64,000 nt of DNA from Macrobrachium rosenbergii (taxonomy: Eukaryota > Arthropoda > Malacostraca > Decapoda > Palaemonidae), in the NCBI RefSeq assembly GCF_040412425.1, contig NC_089795.1, forward strand, positions 79,242,663 to 79,306,662, written 5' to 3'. Below, one piece after another: positions 43,463 through 54,862 of this stretch. How positions within the stretch are numbered: the stretch's first letter is position 1; the number at the start of each line of letters is the position of its first letter. The translations under genes were made by a program, and so were the position numbers. The notes beneath the pieces were generated by a model. The model worked only from the letters and a program-made list of their open reading frames with translations, searched no databases and had not been told where the DNA came from.

Positions 43463-44996
43463 CAGATTAGGAGACATCTGAAAGGCGGCGAGGCTATTTC
43501 ACTTTGTAACACTGAAAGCCCTGCGTTGCTGTTGGACAAATGTAGGGTCAAATTAATTATCAGCATCTTTTTCCGTTCTCACCACAGTTCGATGTCAGGG
43601 CGAATCTAACTAATCCTGCAGAATATGAAACGAAAAGTTAGCAGTAAAATATTCATCAGAGTTAGTGATAATAGATTTCTTACTTAATTCAGAACGAAGA
43701 GCTAATTTCACAGTAATATTACAAACTCTGCTTCATGACAACTTCACATCGTCATCACTGGGAGAGTGTCTGGTGCATATGCATATCATTTCTCAGATAA
43801 CTCTGAGAAGTTTGTCTTTTGGAGTACCCTACTCATGAACCAGCTACACTTTTCCACATTTGTAAGCATTTATGCACTGTGTATTTTTTAACGTAACTCT
43901 TATTAGGTTTGAGAGCTATATAAAATATTTGTTGAAAAGTGTAGTCTTTCATCCCACGTCAATTATTCTCTGGTGCTGAGGTTAGTGATAGCTCTGGCTC
44001 TTGTAAGTTAACTCCTGGTGTAAAACCAATATAACATTCCTTTCTGTTTCTGATGCATTTCACCCTAGGGCAAAGAATAATCCTTCCCATTTCAATTAAG
44101 ATATTTTATGTCCTTTATTTCTCTGGACACTTTAAGAGTCTTTCACCCATTCTAAGAAGAGGGGATCACAGACTCAGTTCCTATTTTTGTCACTACAAGA
44201 CTTAATTCTCTTAAATTGAGAAATTGCGTCATCGGTTCGTGCCTATTTGTAATCAGTGAAAGATGAGATATGTAAATTTGCGAAAAAAAATACTTAGATA
44301 ATTTTTATGTAATGTAAGGTTTTCAAAATGTTGAGACTCCTGAGATTTTTTTATTTGTTACATCCGAGGAGGTGGTTGTGCTTTTAGTTCATTATTTCTG
44401 ATTGTTAACATGCTTATGTAAACATTTTTTGTGAAATTGTTATAGTGGCTGTACGTAGTGACTAGCAGTAAGTTTGTTAGACAAGATCCGATCTGTATAT
44501 GGAACTTGGGCTGGTGCCGGAGGTATTTCCGAACACTCTTGTTTATCCATTTATTTACTTATTATAAATGTTATAAATACTGTTACAGTATTTGTTATAA
44601 ATATTCTTTTTTTCTCAACGTGACTTAATTATAGAAGCCCTTTTGCAACAGTGAGTGTGGGGTAGCGATGCAATAAAAATCATATATTCCCTAAAGAATT
44701 TAATTTCATATTTATTTATAGAATAATGTACATAAGGCAGCCTGTGTTTAAATTAATACACGTGAGCTGACTACTTCAGCTGTAAAAAGCAGGAATTGAT
44801 TGTTTATTCTTTAGATTAATTTCCAGTGTTCCAGGGAAAAGGCAGCATGTAAACACTTGAAGATAATTTAGTTTCTGTGACGTTTCTTCATGTTACGGAT
44901 ATAGTAACGGAGTCGTTAGCTATATCGGGGGGAAAAATTATATGAAATCAGTAGACGTCATTCGGGGAAGGAATATCTATTTCTGAAACCTCGAAC

Positions 44997-47785
44997 TCAA
45001 AGAATCTCGAGTTCGTTGAGGGAATCGATTCCGGTGATAATTGCCGAGAGCTTGTTGAGGCGGTTCTCTGGGTCGTCGTCCTTGGGGAAGAAGGAGAGGT
45101 CGAACTCGTTGATGTTCTTCCTGAGGTCCTCCTTGAAGCAGGCGTTGGTCCTCGTCTCCTTCTCGCACTCCATGGCCATCAGAAGGCGCTGCAGGTGGAT
45201 GGGAAGGGGAGACCTGGGGTTTTGCAAGGGGAGGCAGTACTGAGATAGAAGGAAAAAAGGTCAGTTTTAGACGGGAAATTTGAAGTGGTTATTTCGAGGA
45301 TGGAAATTAATTATTAGGGAACAAAACTGGTAATTATTGCAATGAAATGGACATTTAGACACGTAGACATAAAAACTTAGTTAAGTATATCAAGAATTTT
45401 AAGCTTTTATATATTTATTAAATATATCAAGGATTTGAAATGTTTATAAATTTGTTAAAATATCAAGGATTTGAATCGTTTATATATAGTTTTTTCATAT
45501 GGATATACACACACGGACAAACATTTTCCACGTTTGTTGTTAACGTAAAACGCTTCAACTTACCGACAAGTCTCTGCAGTAGTATAATCCTTCTACAAGA
45601 TCTTTTCTGAATTGTTCCCCAATGGTGAGATTCTTGTAGTTATTAACGATGTTGTTGAGATCCAGGTTCAGATATTCATCAACCTGGAAAAGAGATAGGT
45701 GACATTCAGTTCAAATTCTTCCGCACTTTCTTCTAGTAAGAAGGTTGCTGGGGATTTTCTTTTTTCTCGATATTTTATGTTCACAAAAAAGATAATACCT
45801 CTCATTTCGAGCCTCTGCAGTTTTCAGAATCTGAATTTTAATAACTTTTAGTTGTCTAAGGACGTTGAAATAATTATAGATTATCATGAAGTTGCATTTG
45901 GAAGCCAAATGAAATGGCTGACATTTCTCTCTAAGATTTGGACAGCAAACATTCATTCTATTCAAGACATGATCGTTATTGTTTTTTTGTAAAGGGAATG
46001 GGTACTTGTATTACTGTACATTTAGATATGATAGGTTCATAATTTATTATTTGAAAAATTAAATGAGGCCGATTTCCTGGATGAATGAATTAACTCAAAA
46101 TTAAATGTTTAAGTAATCAGTAGAAAAAAATTTTGATATTTCGTTGTGAAGTCCTTTAAATATGATTTATAAACCCAAAAACAAACTATTAACTTCAGGG
46201 TATTCCTTCTAGAAGGAGAAATGTTTAAGTCAGTTATGCTGAACAAACAGTTACCTCTTTAAGAAGGAAACTACGCAGCCACCTTTAACCATTGGGAATT
46301 CGGGATTCCCATAGGTATAAATAATTGATAAAGAAGACAGTCGGCGTTCCGTCATTAATAATTCATTATTTTGAATGGCTTTCTTCAAAATTTGAAGCCC
46401 TTCATCGTTAGAGCGCCCTGATACATCCCTAGTGGTGCCTAGGCCCTATTATTCCCCCATCAAAACTATCAACCTAATGTGCTATACAGTTATAAAAAAA
46501 ATCCACTGAAAGCTACTGCTACAATACCTTAATGACGTTCTTTATTATATTAAATCCAACAGCTCTGTTGTAAAAGGAATTACTCACGTATCCAAGTTTG
46601 TGGAGTGTGCAGGTGTAGTTGCTGAGGGAAGCCGTGATCTTGTTGACAGAATCCAGGAGGTAATATTTGTCAAAGAAAGGACCATCCTTTTGTGGCTGGA
46701 CTTGTGATGCTTGGCGTTTCTGGAAGAGATCAGTTTCAGTTATTGATAATGAGGAGGTTTAGTTAGTTGTTTCAGTCTGTTGGTAACTCTTTAAATATTT
46801 TAGCAGATTTCATTTCTGTCAATTGCCTCTTATGAGAAAGGAAACGTATAAAGAAACCAGAGTTAAATATTCATGGCCATACACAAGGAATTAATTACAG
46901 TGTGATGTTACCTTTCTGTACTGGAATTGCTGATAGGAATGAGGCACGTAGGATTGTCCAGGATGCGTTGGGTTTCCTGGATGCCCTTGAAGTCCTGGAT
47001 GTACCGGATGATAGGAGGGGAAGGGCACGTACTGGGATTCTCCTCCGAAGTGAAGAGGGTGTCCCTGAGAGGAAAAGAAATTGGGAAAATAAACAACTTT
47101 GTTTTGTAATATTTGAAAACCTTCTTCCTATCTTTTGAGAGGGTAAAAAAAAAAAGATGAGTAATATTTCTAAACTCCAACCTGTCTTTCAAAGTTTGTA
47201 TAGTATCATTTCCTCTAATATTGATGAGATAATTAAAAACGGTTACCAGATGCGAATAGAGGGAGAAATCAAGTCGGTACAGATTGGAGACCGGAAGTTG
47301 TTGGCACTCTCGTTGGGCCCTGCCAGCTCTGGCCAGGAAGTCGTAATAGGCCTTTTCGCCAAAGCAGCTCGCCATGGTCTGTGGGGAAACAGCAGTTAGA
47401 GATTTTTGAGGTTGAAGGTTCTTGAGTAGAGGCATAATCACAGAGGAAAACTTACTATGTATTTATTTCAAAAATAGTTTTTCTCATGGACTCGTTTGTC
47501 TTAGCATGGTTTCATTTAGACATGGTTTACATTTAGGAAGTGACCATTCATTACTTTTGCTATATTTATGGTTATTTCTCACAGCAAACAGTGACTGTAA
47601 GCATTGATTTAATATTCTGTTATCATGAGTAAGCAGCACTAGGTATTTGAGTTCCCTCCTTATACCAGTATCAGCGCCTTAGAGGAGGTGTTTAAACTTA
47701 CCTTTGTGAAGCCGTACTTCTCGAAGAGTGCATCTTGGGCCGTGGCAGCGGCCACTACGACAGCCAGAACCAGAGTTTTGTACAT
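44997..47785 (-). CDS. Copy E: intact secreted furin-site protein, reference member
   Basis: Exons: 47790-47702 (ATG 47785), 47378-47247, 47064-46912, 46719-46588, 45683-45564, 45239-44997; AG/GT borders, all phase 0, 287 residues. Residues 1-20 are a signal peptide (MYKTLVLAVVVAAATA, cleavage expected before QDALF). Residues 29-72 hold C33 and C53 ([16 protein letters not shown]). Residues 73-123 are a Gly/Pro/His/Tyr-rich linker with HPG repeats. R122-R125 (RKKR) fits the furin consensus and would release a C-terminal chain starting QASQVQPQ. That chain has C160, C203, C209, C232 and C241, sequons at N157 (NYT) and N185 (NLT), and an acidic stretch PKDDDPENR near the end. Seven Cys in all, so one may be free or inter-chain. 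Family not recognised; a role in hemolymph or as a tissue-secreted factor is a guess. Confidence 0.92.
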
Positions 47786-48302
47786 CTTGCCTGCAACAAA
47801 AGGCAACCACTATCAGTTCAATAATGATTTTATTAGTCAGCTTTGCGACTAACATTTTTGCTTTTTTAATGAGGATTTTGACACTTAGTTACACAACCTG
47901 TGCATCTAAGGTAATCTCCGACAAATTTCTTGGTATTTTTACGCTATTCACTCTTCATCCTAGCAAGGGAAGTCTGTTCATTTAAATATGGAATGAAGTA
48001 CTTCAGAAACTATCGTAAATCCTGGATGGCAAAATTTATGCGTCATAGAATGTGTTCATACAGGTTCAGTAATCACAACTTGACTTTCGAAAAGAATTTT
48101 GTCAGAATGTTGTGTTAAGAGTCGTCTTTTTATTTATTTAAATTACGAAACATTTTGAGAAAAGACAGGACTAATGGAAACAGAATTGTACTTAAGCTAA
48201 ACCATGTTCAATTGTCACAATCACACCTACAAACAAGAGTCTCAAAACGTACGGGAATTTTGTACTATAATGTTACTGTTTCCTGACTTCAGCTTCACTC
48301 AC

Positions 48303-48447
48303 CTTATCTTCCAGAAGTGGTGATGGACTGACACGACGTACTGCTGTCATCTTCGTCTTTATATACACAATCCTGAATTAAAATGGAATGAAGTCGTCCC
48401 ACCCATTTGCCTATTGAACAAAGATGCTGTCCAAGGGCGATTTTAAT
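48303..48447 (-). promoter_or_regulatory. Promoter and non-coding first exon of copy E
   Basis: Upstream block at 48447-48416 (plus-strand core GAACAAAGATGCTGTCCAAG then GGCGATTTTAAT), TATATAAAG at 48365-48357, TCAGT initiator with A at 48329, first exon of about 27 nt ending GGAAGATAAG at 48303 and donor GTGAGTG. The 5' UTR intron runs to the acceptor TGCAG just before 47790. Confidence 0.85.
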
Positions 48448-48488
48448 CATTCAAGATTGAATCGTTTAAGATGCTATTATAGCAGCGA

Positions 48489-48492
<4 letters not shown>

Positions 48493-48564
<72 letters not shown>

Positions 48565-48593
48565 ATCAGTTAAATTCCTTTTCTAATTCAAAA

Positions 48594-48670
<77 letters not shown>

Positions 48671-48699
48671 ACCAGTTAAATTCCCTTTCTAATACAGAA

Positions 48700-48768
<69 letters not shown>
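48493..48768. repeat. CT array with conserved spacer, unit 3
   Basis: Three CT arrays separated by two spacers (CTTCATCAGTTAAATTCCTT..., CTTCACCAGTTAAATTCCCT...) of the same family as in units 1 and 2. It starts about 45 bp upstream of the shared promoter block of copy E. Confidence 0.9.
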
Positions 48769-48769
<1 letters not shown>

Positions 48770-49065
48770 GCGCTTCATCTGTTAAAACCTTTTTCTGATA
48801 TATACAATTTTGTCATTATTACGAATTCGTTGTGCATCAAACAAACAAAAATAACTCATAATTTGCGACGAGTCACTCAGGATCCATTAGGACATTATGT
48901 GGTTACAAAGCAAGCACTTACCAGCGAGTGTCCTCCTTCATGGGCAGATGATGTTCTTGGAAAGAATTTGTGGTAACTTAATCTGACATTTTTTCCTTGA
49001 CAGGGAAAATGATCTCATTGCGTACTCCACCCTTTCGGTATGTGTTCTAAATTAAGCTTAAATCT

Positions 49066-51367
49066 AAATATTCTGTGATCGTTGTTCCTCTTTCTGAAAC
49101 ACACGTATTAGCTCAAGCCACTTATCGCGAAGTTGTTTTTCATTTAAGGGGTATTAAAAAGATCGTAAGCTATAAAACAGGTGATGTGGGAGATGTTATT
49201 ATTTCTAAATTACAAGGCAGATGGGAAATACTTGATACTGGGCCCGTTCCAAAGGTGGATTCAGTGTCTGCTGTCATTGAGTATTCTTAAAAGTAGGTAT
49301 TCTTTCAATGAATTAGTTATAACTAGTTACTTTCAACGTAACATGACAGATTTGGGTACAAAATTTTCAAGAATATTTTTTGCTGGCTTCCGCCTGGTTA
49401 ACCACAAAGATGCCTTTGCACGAGCCTTTTTTTTATATTTTCATTTTTGCCCCCAATAAAAACATCTTCCATTAAGTGGCAGCTTCATATGCATGTAGCA
49501 GAGTTGTGAACTTGACGGCATTTTTCATGTAAGTTTGTCAGTTTACTGTAAGTATTTATAAATTCCAACGTTTCTCTAATAGGGAAAATGTAACGTTACA
49601 AAGTTTTGGCTGCAGTACTTTGTGGACTCTTCTATATGTCTAGAAAAATGCCAAGACTACGTAAGTGCTCGTTAAAAAACTTCCTGTTGGTTTAAAAAAT
49701 ATTGGCGTCATTTGAGAACGTACCTACAGGTTCCATCTCCTTTTCTTCCTTTATAAAGATCCTGATCTTTTGCCACCAATACTGGGCGCTTTGTGTAAAT
49801 TTTGGCCGCAGATTACTAAAATCTGCAAGAAAATGTGCTTATATGACAGTGCTCTTATTTATAGACAACAAGGACATGAAAGGAAAAATTCAGTCATAGA
49901 CTATATTGCACGATACAGCAATAGCATAGAATTATCATGCTTTTATAAGGTTGATGAAGATCACATTACTTCCCATCGGGAACATTCTGGACAGGTATCT
50001 TCTGTTTTCCCTGCCAAACTAAGATTGACATTTTGGCGACAAGGTGACGAGACACTTCAGGTTTGTCATTGCTACTGAATTTTGTAAACGTTTGCAGTTA
50101 GGTATAAATTTTGCCTGCGGAATCTTTCGTGTCCGTCAATCTTCTTAGTGTTTATGTTGTTTTTATTGTCCTAGAAAACAAACCTAACTTTTAAAAACTA
50201 TTTATGTACCTCTCTCTCACCCCCTCCCTGTTTGGGGTTGTTCATCTTTTGCCTCTCTTTTCAGTGAGATTTTATCAGAGGTAGTTCATCAGATGACTGA
50301 CCTGCTCATGCCTCATCTCCAAATATACTTAGAATTTAGCCCCAGGGTGGCTTTTTCTTGTATTTACTATGGTAGGTATTATGACCACAGCTTCGTTGAA
50401 CTGTTCGCGAAGGCCCCACCTCCCGGATGGACTCACGTGTTGTCGATTAAGCCGGCTTGCTGCCTCATAACTTTAACAGCACACCATTCCCCACATTTGG
50501 TGTTCAGAAATCGGCATTCCTCATATTTTGTGGGTAAGGTGCAGTGTCGTGAAAATATCACCACTAAGGTACAAAATAAAAAGTCCTGACGTAATTCGAA
50601 TTCAAACAGGAATATAATGACAAATTTTTAAGAAAAAAGGATAATTATTTGATATCATCACATTCTCGTGATCTGAAATAGAAAAATAAAGTCCGCAGTA
50701 GTATGTATGTAGTGTATTGCTATATACGGGAAGCTTTCGCCAACTTGGTCAGCTGGCGAAAGCTTCCTGTATATCGCAATATACATACATACTACTCCGG
50801 ACTTTATTTTTCCAAAGGATAATAGTTGCTTTATCCATCAAACAGTATAAGGATTTCACAGCATCAGGGGAACAGTCAAGTGTTTTGCCTCATTACTCTT
50901 ACCTGTAACTTACTATTGACTATGAAAGGCTGGACGCAAATGTCTTTCCTCTTTATAAGATCAGTAAATGTTTATTTTTAAGACAATTGTCTTTGACAAA
51001 TTAATGTGTATAAGTTAGATTTATCTTGAACAACGTAAATGGAAAAGTTTGTATTTTTAAACATGGGTAAGAGTGGCTTTGTTCCTAAAAGGTACAACTT
51101 TTCATTTTGACAGTATGTAGAGCAAAACCAAAATGGGAATTCGGTGAAACACAACTTAAAGTAGTTAGTGGGTCTTTAGTGGGTTCGACATCTGGTATCA
51201 GAGATGAATTGTATCATTATTCACTAACACACCACTGTATTCCACGCTCCATCCACGACTATCTATCTATATCTAATATTCCCTATGATTTCTCAAAGAC
51301 TGATGCAGGTTTAAGATGTTGCTTTCAACAATATTCTTTTGTTGATGATGTTGCAGCTCTGCAATGA
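49066..51367 (+). other. Broken coding-like segments, origin unknown
   Basis: Several plus-strand stretches read like protein but are cut by stops and frame changes: 49075-49290, 49770-50078, 50293-50589 and 51107-51367. Their composition is balanced and not microsatellite-derived (for example GDVGDVIISKLQGRWEIL and VDEDHITSHREHSGQVSS). No splice-site pairs that would join them are evident. It may be a decayed cellular gene, a transposon relic or an old viral insertion; I recognise no motif that decides. Confidence 0.35.
50682..50811. repeat. Long foldback hairpin (MITE-like)
   Basis: Two arms of about 59 bp are inverted copies of each other with about four substitutions and one 3-nt gap, around a loop of about 10 nt (CTTGGTCAG). 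The outer ends are AAAAATAAAGTCCG and CGGACTTTATTTTT. The string AAGGATAAT occurs on both sides (near 50637 and 50814), which might be a remnant duplication. No coding capacity. Confidence 0.85.
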
Positions 51368-51529
51368 TCTTGAAGAAATTCAACAGTGGCTTGAATTAAT
51401 TGTATATGGTCGTCCACTGATCCATGTCATGGGAAGAGCGAGGTCTTTGGGAACAGACCTCGATGTCAGTCCTAGTGAAGCTGCTAGAGTGGGCAGGGTT
51501 AGATTCCCAACTTAGAAAGGTAAAGCAGT

Positions 51530-52030
51530 GTTTTATAGTTCTCTGGCACAGATTCCCAACATGGCAATGCAGAGTGTTTATAGTTCTCTAGAGCCCTCCA
51601 GTGCATGTTGGACATTGCATGGCAATGCAGAGTTTTTATAGTTCTCTGGCACAGCCCTCCAGTTTATGGACATTTCAGTGTGTTTATAGTTCTCTGGCGC
51701 AGCCCTCCAGTGCATGTTGGACATTTGGCCAGTGCAGTTCCAGTGCATGTTGGACATTGCATGGCAATGCAGAGTGTTTATAGTTCTCTGGCACAGCCCT
51801 CCAGTGCATGTTGGACATTGCATGGCAATGCAGAGTGTTTATAGTTCTCTGGCACAGCCCTCCAGTGCATGTTGGACATTGCATGGCAATGCAGAGTGTT
51901 TATGTTGGTTGCTGGCAATGCAGAGTTTTTATAGCACAGCCCTCCAGTGCATGTTGGACATTGCATGGCAATGCAGAGTGTTTATAGTTCTCTGGCACAG
52001 CCCTCCAATGCATGTTGGACGTTGCATGGG
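51530..52030 (+). repeat. 61-bp minisatellite
   Basis: Units of 61 bp (TTCTCTGGCACAGCCCTCCA ... GCAGAGTGTTTATAG) are repeated about eight times with partial and fused units; for example unit starts at 51784 and 51845 are 61 bp apart. Each full unit contains the palindrome CATTGCATGGCAATG. Open frames on both strands run through it because 61 is not a multiple of three and few stops occur; I do not regard them as genes. Confidence 0.9.
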
Positions 52031-52672
52031 AGACGATGGCCTCCCTTCACAGATTTATGTTGATTTTGAATCGTCCTTTGTTTCGACTGGGGCATGGCGT
52101 CTCGAGACAGTAAACTAGATCTCACTTCAATCCAGCAAAACTAGGGGTTTAGGATTACAGATGTGAGGACTTTAACTTTAAGGAATGAGTTTTGGGAATT
52201 AGTCAAAGTAGTTCGGTGGGTTGATATCCCAGATAATGTAGCCTGTATTTTTAACATTCACGTGTTAAAATTGATAGTCAGGTAAATAGCCATATGTTAT
52301 AAAAATAATTTGTAAATGGATAATTGGCAAGATATGAATTATAAGGGAGACAAAAATATGTAAAAGGAAAGTTGAAAAAGAATTGAGATAAGGCAGTGTT
52401 TAGCCACAGACTGCTCTTTTCCTTCCCTTTTCAAGTTTTGAATTTGCTCCCTGCTGTCACTTGAAGTCATTCCAAGAAGTTTCTATCCTTAGGCAGAAGT
52501 GTAATTGCTTCCTTCAGAGTTGATCTCCACTCTCTTCCCTTAACCTTCAATTCTGTATTTTTTCCTGCTTTTGAAACATAAGGATACTGTGTTTGCCCGT
52601 CCGCTTAGCTTTTGCATTTTGAAAGATATATCGTCTGTAAAGCCTCCTCTCTACAGGTTTTTTGTTTTATTA

Positions 52673-52858
<186 letters not shown>

Positions 52859-53006
52859 AAAAAGGACTGGACTTAGTCATTTGGTTTCTAACGATTACTA
52901 GAAAACGTTCTACAATCTGAAATATAAGACTAAAATGTCGAGTTTTGGGAACAGCCTTCATTAACTGCAACCTTACGGCTATGTTTTATTTAACCTCGTC
53001 TTGCTT

Positions 53007-53008
<2 letters not shown>

Positions 53009-53051
<43 letters not shown>
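53009..53051. repeat. Pure T43 homopolymer
   Basis: Forty-three consecutive T residues. It could be the reversed poly(A) tail of a minus-strand retroposed sequence, but I cannot recognise the body of such an element to its right before the R2 copy at 53112. Confidence 0.9.
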
Positions 53052-53053
<2 letters not shown>

Positions 53054-53111
53054 AATGTGTTGTCGGTTGTGTCCAATGGGCATTTTAGATTTTCCTCACG
53101 AATGCGTGCTC

Positions 53112-53422
53112 TGCCCCGTAGGGTGAGGGTAGTGCCGTCAGTGCGCCTCAAGTAGTGCACACTAGGCATTAATGAAGGTTCTTTGCAGCGTGCTTTTAGC
53201 CCCTAGCTGCAACCCCTTTCGTTCCTTCTACTGTACCTCCTTTCATATTCTCTTTCTTCCATCGTACTTTCCACCCTCTCCTAACAACTAATTATAGTGC
53301 AATTGCGAGGTTTTCCTCCTGTTACATCTTTCAAACCTTTTAATGTCAATTTGCGTTTCAGCGCTGAATGACCTCATAGGTCCCAGTGCTTGGCCTCTGG
53401 CCCAAATTCTATATTTAATTCA
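53112..53422 (+). mobile_element. R2 retroposon with 14-bp target-site duplication
   Basis: Complete copy beginning TGCCCCGTAGGG and ending TTCTATATTTAATTCA, about 311 bp. It is flanked by perfect direct repeats ACGAATGCGTGCTC at 53098-53111 and 53423-53436. This fixes both ends of the family and shows insertion by target-primed reverse transcription. The 5' part does not look like a tRNA; the source RNA is unclear. Confidence 0.9.
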
Positions 53423-53541
53423 ACGAATGCGTGCTCGATTTGAGTAATAATGATAATAATAATAATTAGCTGTATATTTTTTTGTGTTTGACAACGATAG
53501 TCATCCAGCATCTCTCACGTGGCCCTTAGATAAATGCGGAA

Positions 53542-53828
53542 AAAGTTAAAGTTAAGTATACCTTAGTTTAACCAGACCACTGAGCTCATTAACAGCCCTC
53601 CTAGAGCTGGCCCGAAGGATTAGATTTATTTTACGTGGCTAAGAACCAATTGGTTACCTAGCAACGGGACATACAGCCTATTGTGTAATCCGAACCACAT
53701 TGTAGCGAGAAATGAATTTTTATCACCAGAAATAAATTCCTCTTATTCTTCGCTAGCCGGTCGGAGATTCGAACTCGCGGCCAGTAGAGTGCTAGCTGAG
53801 AACGGAACCCACTGGCCCAACGAAGAAC
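53542..53828 (-). mobile_element. R1 tRNA-headed SINE with 15-bp target-site duplication
   Basis: Minus-strand copy with the tRNA-like head at the right end (B-box-like GCGAGTTCGAATCTCC) and the tail CTTAACTTTAACTTTT at the left. Perfect direct repeats TAGATAAATGCGGAA flank it at 53527-53541 and 53829-53843. It is the best-bounded copy of the family and shows that R1 moves by LINE-type retroposition. Confidence 0.92.
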
Positions 53829-54862
53829 TAGATAAATGCGGAATGTAGGTACTTGGTCTGACGTGCCATCTTAACGCTCATGTAACCATCTTTTATGTCG
53901 GTATGAGTACACTAATAGTAATAATGATAATAGTAATATTAGTACAGTAGCAATGAATGATAAACCAACACTGTGGGAGTTTGAGCCTCTAACTGGTAAG
54001 TTATAAGGTCAACGATATATCCATTCAAAGGACAGCCCTCCTTGTTGGGGATTTGCACCACTGATTAATGAGACTCCCTGCCAGTACTATATCTATTCAG
54101 CCACAGAAGTTTGCTTATAAGAATTAGCCAAACAGCTGTTTTTTTTTTTTATTTAGTGTGTTGATAACGTCCTGATCATTTATTATATATTTTCCCCACA
54201 TAAGGTACTCAAGTATTAATCGCCTTTATAGATACAAGCAAAATTTCTTTTATTCTAAAATGTTTTACTTTGACACATGAAAAGGTCCTCCCAATTTCAG
54301 TTTGGATATTTAAACCATTAATTCTTCGGAGCAAATCAACCCTTTCAACGAAGGTTCATAACTAGATTAGAATTCAAACAGGGAAAACGAACGAGTAATG
54401 CACCAGGAGAGCAAAAAATGAGAGGGGATTCCATGTGCTGTTTTCCGCTACTATAAGAAGATAACCAAAAGTGTCTCGTAAAAATATATTTCTAATGTTT
54501 ATATTTCCCTTTCGTATAATCTTAAAGCCTTCTACTTTCATTAAAAGTTCTTTTATCTATTTATTTTTATGGTTACTCAGCCTTATTTGAATTTTAAAGT
54601 CCACTTTTATTCAACTATTTTTTTTTTTTTTTTTTTACATTTATATATAATGACGCTGGAAAGTTAAAATTTTCACAGTAAAAACTCGTAATGTTTCTCT
54701 CATTCTTTTGGGTTGTTTTCCGGAGGTCAGTGAAAAAAGATGCATATATTTCCAGTTTTATTTGACGCAGCAGTGAAGTCGTTTTCCGTAACTCGAAGAG
54801 TAGTGACTTGAAATCTGCAGGGGACTTGACGGTAAAGAGTTTCCGTTTCCGACGCCTCGAAC

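Larger units (their letters stand above)
42648..48780. repeat. Segmental duplication unit 3 (contains copy E)
   Basis: Cleanest of the three units: the gene reads through and homopolymer runs are fuller than in units 1 and 2. It contains a (GA)n tract at about 43398-43460 and ends in a shorter CT array without SINE. Confidence 0.85.

Noticed and set aside
46908..47441. Continuous 177-codon frame through exon 2, intron 2 and exon 3 of copy E
   Set aside because: It reads exon 3 out of frame. Conserved AG/GT sites at 47247 and 47064 and the HPG-rich frame show that this is an intron.
44997..47785. Assignment of the family to the insect 27-kDa hemolymph protein family (DUF1397) or to odorant-binding proteins
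   Set aside because: Signal peptide, size and several Cys are superficially similar, but the Cys spacing and motifs do not match what I know of either family.
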